Assembly: GCA_934646865.1 (NCBI GenBank)
Contig: CAKUEU010000010.1
Coordinates: 1-42,159, forward strand
DNA length: 42,159 nucleotides
Source: an uncultured Collinsella sp.
GTDB taxonomy: Bacteria > Actinomycetota > Coriobacteriia > Coriobacteriales > Coriobacteriaceae
Direction of reading: 5' to 3'
Shown: in pieces, positions 7,952 through 15,123 of the stretch
How positions within the stretch are numbered: position 1 is the stretch's first letter
How the letters are laid out: each line of letters begins with the position of its first letter
Made by a program: the position numbers and the translations under genes
Notes under the pieces: generated by a model
Databases searched by the model: none
Seen by the model: the letters and a program-made list of their open reading frames with translations, nothing else
What the model was told of the DNA's origin: nothing

Positions 7952-9620
7952 ACAGGCGAAGTCCCAGCAGGCCGCGGCCGCGATGACGGGCGTCGGCGTG
8001 CACCTGAGCGTGCGGACCGGCGGCCTTCACGGACTCGGGCAGGTGCGAGTACTTCTTCTCGAAGTTCTCCTCGAACATCACGGCCAAGTTGTGCGCCGCC
8101 TCGTCGTAGCGCGCGGTGCTCTGCCAGTACTGGCGCGGCACCAGGATGCCGTCGGGCACGCCGTGGCACGTGGTGGGAATGTCGACGTTAAAGATGTCGT
8201 CGTGCACAAACTCGCTGTCCTCGATGGTGCCGTCGAGGGCGCGCGCGACCAGGGCGCGCGTGTAGGCCAGCTCAATGCGATGACCCACGCCGTAGCCGCC
8301 GCCGATCCAGCCGGTGTTGACCAGGTACACGCGCGTGCGACCGTCGGCGATGCGCTCGCCGAGCATCTTGGCGTAGACCATGGGGTCGAGCGGCATAAAC
8401 GGCTCGCCAAACAGCGAGGAGAACGTGGGCGTGGGCTCGGTGACGCCAACCTCGGTACCGGGGATCTTGGCCGTAAAGCCCGTCACAAAGTGATACATGG
8501 CGGCATCGGCCGTCAGGCGCGAGATGGGCGGCAGCACGCCAAAGGCGTCGCAGGTCAGGAACAGCACGACGCTCGGGGTGGTGCCCATGCCCTTGGTCCA
8601 CGCATTGGGAATGTGCTCCACGGGGTAGGCCACGCGCGTGTTGTGCGTGATGGAGACGTCGTCGTAGTTGGGCTTGCGGTTTTCGTCGAGCACCACGTTT
8701 TCGCAGATGGCGCCAAAGCGGACGGCGTTGAAGATCTCGGGCTCGTGGAAGGCGTCCAGGCCTTCGCACTTGGCGTAGCAGCCGCCCTCGATGTTGAAGA
8801 TGCCCATGTCGGACCAGCCGTGCTCGTCGTCGCCGATCAGCAGGCGCGTGGGGTTGGCCGAAAGCGTGGTCTTGCCGGTGCCGGACAGGCCAAAGAACAC
8901 GGCGGTCTCGTGCGTGACGGGATCCATGCTGGCCGAGCAGTGCATGGGCAGCACGTCGTCCTCGACGGGCAGCAGGTAGTTCATAACGCTGAAGATGGAC
9001 TTTTTGATCTCGCCAGAGTAGCCGGTGCCCGCGACCAGGATCACACGCTCTTGGAAGTTGATGACCACAGCAGCACTGGAGTTAAGACCCTTGATCGCAG
9101 GGTCGCACTGATAGCCGGGAGCTGCGAGCACGCAAAAGTCCGGCTCGCCGGTGCGCGCGATTTCGCGGGCGAGCGGACGGGCGAGCATCTGCTTAATAAA
9201 GAGTGCCTGGCTGGCACGCTCGCAGGCGACGAGCAGGCGGCGCGTGTGGTTACGGTCGGCGCCGGCCATGCCGCGGGTGACGAACACGTCGCGCTCGTTG
9301 AGGTAGTCGACGATGCCGGCCTTAATGGCCTCGTAGCTCTCGACGGACAGCGGTCGGTTGACGGCGCCCCAGGCGATCTTGTCGTGCACGTCGGGCGTAT
9401 CGACGATAAAGCGGTCGTTGGGCGAGCGGCCGGTGCGCTCCCCCGTCTCGATCACAAGCGCGCCGTTGGAGGCCATGCAGCCCTCTTCGCGGCGGATGGC
9501 ATACTCGACGAGCTCGGCCGCCGGCAGGTCGACCAGCAGGCGAGGCTGGTTCTCGGCGGGATCTTCGACCAACGTAAGACCAAAGTTGGACAGTACTTCT
9601 GCAGGGGTAACACCAGGCAT
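7950..9620 (-). CDS. pckA: Phosphoenolpyruvate carboxykinase (ATP)
   Basis: 556 residues, slightly longer than the usual 530-540. It interconverts oxaloacetate plus ATP with PEP, CO2 and ADP; in gut anaerobes it often runs toward oxaloacetate. The kinase loop GLSGTGKT is at 244-251, and the metal and substrate motif DDEHGW at 264-269 is followed by DMGIFNIEGGCYAK. TGRSPNDRF near 63-71 and the RNHTRRLLV region also fit. The ATG follows a perfect AAAGGAGG. The last 15-20 residues (HADARHRGRGLLGLRL) look unlike a normal C-terminus and lead directly into repeat copy 4, which provides the stop. Confidence 0.95.
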   Translation of the reverse strand: MPGVTPAEVLSNFGLTLVEDPAENQPRLLVDLPAAELVEYAIRREEGCMASNGALVIETGERTGRSPNDRFIVDTPDVHDKIAWGAVNRPLSVESYEAIKAGIVDYLNERDVFVTRGMAGADRNHTRRLLVACERASQALFIKQMLARPLAREIARTGEPDFCVLAAPGYQCDPAIKGLNSSAAVVINFQERVILVAGTGYSGEIKKSIFSVMNYLLPVEDDVLPMHCSASMDPVTHETAVFFGLSGTGKTTLSANPTRLLIGDDEHGWSDMGIFNIEGGCYAKCEGLDAFHEPEIFNAVRFGAICENVVLDENRKPNYDDVSITHNTRVAYPVEHIPNAWTKGMGTTPSVVLFLTCDAFGVLPPISRLTADAAMYHFVTGFTAKIPGTEVGVTEPTPTFSSLFGEPFMPLDPMVYAKMLGERIADGRTRVYLVNTGWIGGGYGVGHRIELAYTRALVARALDGTIEDSEFVHDDIFNVDIPTTCHGVPDGILVPRQYWQSTARYDEAAHNLAVMFEENFEKKYSHLPESVKAAGPHAQVHADARHRGRGLLGLRL

Positions 9621-9689
9621 GAGGCCTCCTTTAAAAGCGCGTCACGAGGGCGCGCGCTTTACTCACGTAGAGTCCGTTGTACCCGAAGT

Positions 9690-9705
9690 GCAAAAACGTT
9701 TTTGC
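9690..9705. promoter_or_regulatory. Perfect palindrome in the pckA upstream region, LacI-type operator candidate
   Basis: GCAAAAACGTTTTTGC is a perfect 16-bp palindrome with a central CG, the form bound by many LacI/GalR-family regulators. It lies 70 bases upstream of the pckA ATG. TACAAC (minus strand, near 9677-9682) could be the -10 box just downstream. The regulator is not in this window. Confidence 0.4.
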
Positions 9706-9762
9706 GGCAACCGCAGAGCATCCCGCCCAACGGTCAAAAATCACAGGTAAGCGTAACCCGGC

Positions 9763-9810
9763 CTAGTCATTGGGGACGTTCTTAAACGGCTAGTCACTGG
9801 GGACACTCTT
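9763..9810. repeat. Two direct copies of CTAGTCATTGGGGAC
   Basis: CTAGTCATTGGGGACGTTCT (9763-9782) and CTAGTCACTGGGGACACTCT (9790-9809) are near-identical direct repeats 27 bases apart. An inverted third copy lies at 10238-10257. They open a nest of repeats that fills 9763-10257. Confidence 0.7.
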
Positions 9811-9846
9811 GCGCGCGATCGGCGCGGTTCGGCCGCGCAACGACCC

Positions 9847-9900
9847 GGCACTTAGGGACGTTCCTATAGTGCCGGCACAAAAGGAACGTCCCCAGGTGCC
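9847..9900. repeat. GGGACGTTCCT palindrome
   Basis: GGCACTTAGGGACGTTCCT (9847-9865) and AGGAACGTCCCCAGGTGCC (9882-9900) pair with two mismatches around ATAGTGCCGGCACAAA. The loop itself contains GTGCCGGCAC, a perfect palindrome. A decayed relative lies at 34255-34316. Confidence 0.75.
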
Positions 9901-9946
9901 GCCCAAATGCCAGGCTGAGGTTGTATTTGATGGCCGCCCGAGAGGC

Positions 9947-10178
9947 CGTGTGCAAAAAAGGGCAAATATGAGTACTGTTGCCTTTGTTGTCACATATTTT
10001 TTCAAGCAAAAAGGGCGCCCTAACGGGATTGGTTCTCGTTAGGGCGCCCTTTTATTGAACATTTGGGGAGATATGGCTGCACTTGCGCTTGCATGACGGG
10101 GCGATTAGCCGCCAAATGGATCGAAATCGCTGTTACTAAAGTAGTAGCAGTACTCATATTTGACGTTTTTTGCACACG
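9947..10178. repeat. 232-bp element with 31-bp inverted ends
   Basis: The left end (9947-9977) starts CGTGTGCAAAAAA and finishes CAAATATGAGTACTG. The right end (10148-10178) is its reverse complement with two mismatches. The 170-base interior is not coding and contains the strong hairpin at 10009-10053. The form is that of a small non-autonomous element, or of paired regulatory arms; I see no target-site duplication. Confidence 0.7.
10009..10053 (-). terminator. Strong hairpin, probable lactate permease terminator
   Basis: A perfect 17-bp stem (AAAAGGGCGCCCTAACG against its complement at 10037-10053) encloses an 11-base loop. A and T runs at its ends let it work in both directions. It lies about 205 bases after the permease stop, the nearest minus-strand gene that could use it. 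No plus-strand gene ends before it. Confidence 0.6.
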
Positions 10179-10237
10179 CCCTATCAAGACGCCCTATCCA
10201 AGGATGCCAAACAGCCCCCAGCGAGCGACAACCCGAA

Positions 10238-10257
10238 GACTGTCCCCAACGACTAAT
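10238..10257. repeat. Inverted third copy of TTAGTCGTTGGGGAC
   Basis: Read on the minus strand it gives GATTAGTCGTTGGGGACAGT, close to the two direct copies at 9763 and 9790. It ends 1 base before the stop codon of the lactate permease. Confidence 0.6.
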
Positions 10258-10258
10258 C

Positions 10259-11830
10259 CTACAGCGGCAGGCCTTGGCCGAGCATGGCGATGGCGCTCAT
10301 GAGGACCAGCATGCCGGCAGCGTAGGGCAGGACGGCGCCCAGGAGCTCGGCGTCCTTGCCGCGCACGTGGACGGCGGCCAGGCCGATCGCGAGCGTCTGG
10401 GGCGAGATCATCTTGCCGGCGGCGACACCCAGGGCATTCAGCGCGACCATCCAGTAGCCACTCACGCCCAGCGCCGTAGCGGCCTGGCTCTGGATGGGGC
10501 CAAACAGCATGCCCGAGGACGTGCCCGAACCGGTCACGAACGCACCAACGGCACCGATCCACGGAGCCAGGATCGGGTACAGACCACCGGCGACGGCAAT
10601 GCAAAATGCGCTGATCGACGAGATCATGCCCGCATAGCCCATCACCTTGGCGCAGCCCAGCACCGAAAGCATCGTGATCACTGTCGGCATCATCTGCTTG
10701 ACGGTCGCAGCCAGCACCTCGCCCATCAGGCGCGGCGAAGCACCCTGAATCGCGCCGCCGACAAACGCCGCCAGGAAAATCCAGACACCCGGCGTGTTGA
10801 TCCACGAAAACGTAAGCGTACCGGGGTTCTCGCCGCAATACACCTGCAGGCGGCTCGCAAACGGCGCGAGCGCAGCATGCACGGCGGGCACCAGGTTAGA
10901 CGTACCCAGCAGCAGCACAAAGATCAGGATGAAGCACGACCAGGCCGAAAGCGCCGACTTAACGGTGAGCTGCTCGCCGGCCTCGATATTCATATGGAAG
11001 CGCGCATCCAGGTGGCCGGATTTCTCGGCACGCATGGCAAGCGCTGCGGTCAGCGCGAGCGACACGATGGAGCCCACGACCACGACAAGCTCGGGACCCA
11101 CAAACATCGCGACAACCAGGGCCGCACCGACAAACGACGCGCCGGAGAGCAGCGCGATACCGGCCACGCCGTGCAGGCGCTCGCCCACACTTGCAACGTT
11201 GCCCTGATCATCGGTCACACGACCCGCAACCAGCACGATAAGCAGCGGCATCGCCACAAAGAACGGCGCGAGCTGCACCAGCTGAACGGTCGCCAGGTGC
11301 AGCGAGTCCAGGCCGACCAGGCCGGCAACAGACACCGTGGGAATACCGATGGAGCCGTAGGGTGTGGGCACGCCGTTGGCCAGCAGGCAGATGAGCACAG
11401 CGGGGACGGCCTCAAAGCCCAGTCCCGCGAGCATGCCAGCGGGAATGGCGACGGCGGTACCAAAGCCGGCCATGCCCTCCATAAAGCCGCCGAAGCACCA
11501 GGCAACGAGCAGCGCCAGCAGACGGCGGTCGCTGCTGATGGAGGTGATCATGCTGCCGATCACGTCCATGGCGCCCGTGCGCACGCACAGGTTATACGTA
11601 AACACCGCGGCGATAATCACCAGCACAATAGGCCACAGCGCTATCAAAAAGCCCTCGAGCGAGGCCGTGGCGATCTGCGCCGCCGGCAGGTGCCACCACG
11701 CAAAGGCGAGTACACACGAAAGAACAAACGAGCCGATGGCGGCTTTCCAGGCTGGCCACTTAAAGCACAGCAGCATCACGACAAGCCAAATGATCGGCAC
11801 AAGAGCCAGCAAAAATGCGGCGACGTCCAT
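10259..11830 (-). CDS. L-lactate permease (LctP family)
   Basis: 523 residues with about 13-14 hydrophobic segments. It is a secondary transporter for lactate (and often glycolate), probably with protons. Typical signatures are FGGFMEGMAGFGTAVAIPAG near residues 113-132, LANGVPTPYGSIGIPT near 149-165, and VTGSGTSSGMLFGPIQSQAA in the C-terminal half. The ATG follows AAGGAG. No lactate dehydrogenase operon adjoins it. A long palindrome at 11926-11954 lies in its promoter region and is a likely regulatory site. Together with pckA upstream it fits fermentative C3/C4 metabolism. Confidence 0.92.
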   Translation of the reverse strand: MDVAAFLLALVPIIWLVVMLLCFKWPAWKAAIGSFVLSCVLAFAWWHLPAAQIATASLEGFLIALWPIVLVIIAAVFTYNLCVRTGAMDVIGSMITSISSDRRLLALLVAWCFGGFMEGMAGFGTAVAIPAGMLAGLGFEAVPAVLICLLANGVPTPYGSIGIPTVSVAGLVGLDSLHLATVQLVQLAPFFVAMPLLIVLVAGRVTDDQGNVASVGERLHGVAGIALLSGASFVGAALVVAMFVGPELVVVVGSIVSLALTAALAMRAEKSGHLDARFHMNIEAGEQLTVKSALSAWSCFILIFVLLLGTSNLVPAVHAALAPFASRLQVYCGENPGTLTFSWINTPGVWIFLAAFVGGAIQGASPRLMGEVLAATVKQMMPTVITMLSVLGCAKVMGYAGMISSISAFCIAVAGGLYPILAPWIGAVGAFVTGSGTSSGMLFGPIQSQAATALGVSGYWMVALNALGVAAGKMISPQTLAIGLAAVHVRGKDAELLGAVLPYAAGMLVLMSAIAMLGQGLPL

Positions 11831-11925
11831 GGGTTAAAGCTCCTTGGTACCGCGTAGGCGGCATCGGGGGTCACAAAACTTCAAAAGGATACCGCACGTT
11901 TACCGACAATATCCGACCATCCGCC

Positions 11926-11954
11926 GATTTTTTGAACAGCCTGTTCAAAAAATC
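11926..11954. promoter_or_regulatory. Perfect 14-bp-arm palindrome between lactate permease and flippase genes
   Basis: GATTTTTTGAACAG and CTGTTCAAAAAATC flank a single C. It lies between divergent genes, 95 bases from the permease start. On the permease side it overlaps a possible -35 before TATTGT (near 11906-11911, minus strand); on the other side TATACT (11975-11980) could be a -10. GAAC and GTTC are 5 bases apart, not 4 as in a Gram-positive LexA box, so a TetR- or GntR-type operator is more likely. Confidence 0.5.
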
Positions 11955-12007
11955 AAAGCGCGCGACGCGGTGACTATACTAGAGCGCAGCAAAAGAAAGG
12001 GACCACT

Positions 12008-13585
12008 ATGAGCAGCACGCCCCTCGATATCATTCGCCGCGCCATCGCGCACCGCAAGGGCATTGCCGACCCCACCGTATTGGGCATCGAAGCACCCGGT
12101 CAGGGCGGACGCATCGAGAACGGCCTGTTTCCCGCTTCGCATACCGCCGAGGAACTCGCGCGCATCCAGGAGCTGAGCCGGCGCAACGCCGGCGGACCCG
12201 ACAGTAGTCCAGCCACGCGCCGTCACCGCGAGCGCGACCGGGAACCCGGCCCCGTCCGACGCATGGTCAACGCCCGGTGGAACCGCCTGCTCGGAGCCGT
12301 CTACGGCGGAGGTTTCTCCACGCAAGAAGCCGAATACGAAGAGCACGCCACCCGCCGCGATTATCTGTGGAACACGCTGGACACGGCCGTGTGGGGCATG
12401 GCGTTTCCCCTGCTCACCATCGTGTCAACACAGCTCGTGGGTGCCGAGGAGGCCGGTAAGTTTTCCATCGCGTTTGTTACCGGTACGCTCATCATGACCG
12501 CGTGCAACTACGGCGTGCGCAATTTTCAGGTCTCGGACATCGACGAGAAGACCTCCTTCGCCTCCTACCAACTCAATCGCTTGCTTTGCGGAGCGCTCGC
12601 ACTGGCATGTGGCCTCATGTACGGCAGCGTCCGCGGCTACGACGCGCAGATGGCCACGATTGGCCTGGGGGTCTATCTCTATAAGGTGATCGACGGCATC
12701 GCCGACGTGTACGAGGGCCGCCAGCAGCAGGCCGACAAGCTCTATCTGGCCGGCATGAGCCAAACGCTGCGCTCCGTCGGCGTCCTCGCGGTCTTTAGCG
12801 TGGCGCTGTTCCTCACGCGCAGCATGCCCATCGCCGCCATGGCCATGGGAATCGCCGCGATCGCCTCACTCGTGCTGGTCACCGCGCCACTCGCCTTGCT
12901 CGAGACCGAAAAATCGCGCCGCGTGAGCCTGCGCGAGATCGCCCGCCTGTTTGCCCAGTGCGCCCCGCTCTTTGGCGCGCTGTTCCTGTTCAACCTTATC
13001 GAGAGCATGCCCAAGTTTGTGATGGAAGGCACGCTGGCCTACAAATACCAGCTGTACTTTAATGCCCTGTTCTTTCCGGCGCAGGCTATTTTGCTGAGCA
13101 TTGGATTTGTCTATAAACCGCAGCTCCTGCACCTGTCGAACATTTGAGCCAACCCGCGCAAGCGTCGCCGTTTTGACTTGATTATTGTTGCCGTCATGGC
13201 GCTCATCGTGGTCATTACCGGCCTGTGCGCCGCATTTATGGCGGGCCCCGGCATCCCCATCATGAACGCCATGTACGGCCTGAACTTTGAGCGCTATCGC
13301 ACGCTGGCACTGCTGATGGTTGTCGCCGGCGGCGTCACCGCGGCCATCGACTTTATCTACGCCATCATCACGGTGCTGCGCCACACCGGCGACGTCACCA
13401 AGATCTACCTGATCTGCTTTGCCGTGAGCGTGGTGCTCCCGGTGATCCTGATCAACCTGCTAGGCATGACGGGCGCCGTCGTGAGCTACCTGGCAGTCAT
13501 GGCGCTGCTACTGGTGCTGTTGATTATCGAGTACACCCACATCCGCCAACGCATCGAACGAGCCCGCAACCCGTACGGGGCATAG
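12008..13585 (+). pseudogene. Polysaccharide flippase-like membrane protein, interrupted by in-frame TGA
   Basis: The frame encodes 525 residues plus one internal stop: TGA at 13145-13147 splits it into 379 residues and a 145-residue remainder in the same frame. It resembles oligosaccharide flippases of the MATE/MOP superfamily, which move lipid-linked glycans across the membrane. About twelve hydrophobic segments span both parts. The first 85 residues are a hydrophilic extension. The stop falls in HLSNI-stop-ANPRKRRRFD, a cytoplasmic loop where Trp (TGG) would fit, so a single G-to-A change is the simplest cause. SD AAAGGG precedes the ATG. It could be a pseudogene, a strain polymorphism or a sequence error; no SECIS-like context was recognised. 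Confidence 0.75.
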
Positions 13586-13612
13586 CCAGCACGATGGGGG
13601 GTGGAAATCGCA

Positions 13613-13788
13613 GTCTAATACTTTTCCCGAAAAGTGAACGACCTTATTTGGACCCCCGAAGCATCGACACTTTTTGGACTCTGTTTCCTGCGGGTTTACT
13701 AAGTTTTTCCTGCGGTTTTGCTGGCGAAAAATGCAGATGCTTCGGGGGTCCGATTTCACTCGTTCACTTCTCTGGAAAAGTATTAGAC
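13613..13788. repeat. 176-bp element with 53-bp imperfect inverted ends
   Basis: The left arm (13613-13665) starts GTCTAATACTTTTCC and ends GGACCCCCGAAGCATC. The right arm (13736-13788) is its reverse complement apart from a variable patch in the middle. The 70-base loop carries two copies of TTTCCTGCGG. It begins 27 bases after the flippase stop. There is no coding frame. Confidence 0.85.
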
Positions 13789-13810
13789 CTCAATCCGTGG
13801 GGTGGGGGCG

Positions 13811-13917
13811 GTAGCTAATTTGGGACGGGGCTTTTTTAGCTACCCCAGCTGCCAATCGGCCAAACCGGCACCTTATCGCCCGGGGCAGCTAAAAAAGCCC
13901 CGTCCCAAATTAGCTAC
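13811..13917. repeat. 107-bp palindromic element, GGGACGGGGC family, copy 2
   Basis: Arms 13811-13846 and 13881-13917 are complementary with about one mismatch and share TTTGGGACGGGGCTTTTTTA with copy 1. The loop contains GCCAATCGGCCAAACCG, matching the loop of copy 1, so loop as well as arms is conserved. It ends 12 bases from the stop codon of the phosphatase gene. Confidence 0.88.
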
Positions 13918-13929
13918 CCTTTGCACCGA

Positions 13930-14769
13930 TTACTCGCCCGGTTTGATGTTCGCGTAGAACTCGGCACCGTCATCCAAGCGCAGGATGCCGACGCGGCCGA
14001 ACTCGGAGCCGGTGGCAGCGGCACAGTCGATGTCGATGCGATCGGGCACGCCGGCGGTATCCTCGCCGCCCAGGCGCACAATCTGCCCGCGGCCCGATTC
14101 CTCGTCGAGTCCCGCCAGGCCACCCACCTCGCAATAGCGCCCAAGCGAAACCGTTGGCGTGTGGCCGCTCACCACGACCGGGCCCTTGCCCTCGGCGGAA
14201 AGCAGCCCCGTCGGCACATCCCAATAGCCGTGACGAATCCACAGCAGGTCTTCGGACGACTGCACCGCCAGCATCTGCTTTAGCAGCTCCCGGTCGGCAT
14301 CAACCGCTCCGGCGCCATCGGCACAATCCACGCCATGCTCAAGCAAAAACGCCCGCGCGGCCTCCATCTCAATACCGGCATGAACCAGCAGATACGGGCG
14401 CTCATCGGTCTCTGCCACCGCATAGAGAGGCAACCCCGCCATCCAGCGCACGAGCTCCTCGTACGCCGCAAATTCCATGTCGTTGAGCTGTTCGCGCGTC
14501 GTCCAGCCGCCGTTGATATCCCAGGTCTCCGCATCGAGCGGATCCTGGCCAATGATGGCGTCGAGCATAATCTGCTCGTGATTGCCTTTGAGCACATGAG
14601 CGTTGGGCAGTGAGCGAACTAGATTAATAACTCCAACCGGATCGGGCCCGCGATCGATCATATCGCCCAGCACGTACAACGTGTCGTCGGACGTCAGTGA
14701 GATCTTGGACAGAGCCTCGTCAAGCGCACGCACGTGTCCGTGAGCATCGGATGTCACATAGATCGCCAT
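13930..14769 (-). CDS. Metallophosphoesterase, Ser/Thr phosphatase / Ap4A hydrolase-like
   Basis: 279 residues. It belongs to the calcineurin-like (PPP) phosphoesterases that hydrolyse phosphoproteins or diadenosine polyphosphates with two metals. All metal motifs are visible: SDAHGH (residues 7-12), GDMIDRGPD (about 35-43), GNHE (about 62-65), HAG near 130 and GHTPT near 203. Ala replaces the usual Ile in the first motif, which should not affect binding. The substrate cannot be named; PrpE/ApaH-like proteins have the same layout. The ATG follows AAAGG. Confidence 0.85.
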   Translation of the reverse strand: MAIYVTSDAHGHVRALDEALSKISLTSDDTLYVLGDMIDRGPDPVGVINLVRSLPNAHVLKGNHEQIMLDAIIGQDPLDAETWDINGGWTTREQLNDMEFAAYEELVRWMAGLPLYAVAETDERPYLLVHAGIEMEAARAFLLEHGVDCADGAGAVDADRELLKQMLAVQSSEDLLWIRHGYWDVPTGLLSAEGKGPVVVSGHTPTVSLGRYCEVGGLAGLDEESGRGQIVRLGGEDTAGVPDRIDIDCAAATGSEFGRVGILRLDDGAEFYANIKPGE

Positions 14770-15123
14770 GGAACGCCTTTCCCTACCTTGCTACCGAAGT
14801 CGGAGTCGCATCTAAAACTTCAAGTTGAACTTAAACGTTACCCATTGTACTCCGTCGCACTAAAGCTGGAAAGAGTTGCATACCGCCAGCAATCACCAAA
14901 GGAATCCGAGGCGACCATGTATTGCCGTCCGCACCGCGACACCAGGCCAACGACCAACATGCACCGCCAGCCCCGGCGCCCCGACCAGCACCGCTCGCGT
15001 CGCAGCCACGTGTCGAAAATGCGAACGCCAGCGCCTCAACCCCATCAACCCACCATCTTTGGGTACAAATAACCGCAGACAACTGACCGTGCCACGCCAA
15101 CCACCCAGGAGCGGACACCATCC
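14770..15123. other. 354-base intergenic region with a possible MerR-type dyad
   Basis: No gene or long palindrome is seen. At 14817-14836 ACTTCAAGTTGAACTTAAAC is an imperfect dyad of the form bound by MerR-family regulators. TACAAT on the minus strand (14844-14849) could be a -10 for the phosphatase gene, placing the dyad in its early leader. The remainder up to the antiporter start shows nothing. Confidence 0.35.

Noticed and set aside
7824..9785. A 653-residue open frame antisense to pckA
   Set aside because: Its translation is His/Val/Gly/Asp-rich without motifs, and pckA on the other strand has all catalytic motifs and a perfect ribosome-binding site.
10160..11857. A 565-residue open frame antisense to the lactate permease
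   Set aside because: It mirrors a certain membrane protein gene and shows only Arg/His/Gln-rich filler.
11926..11954. LexA (SOS) box
   Set aside because: GAAC and GTTC are separated by five bases instead of four and no SOS gene adjoins.
13145..13147. Selenocysteine codon
   Set aside because: The protein family has no known selenoprotein, no selenocysteine machinery is in view, and Trp at this site explains the codon by one base change.
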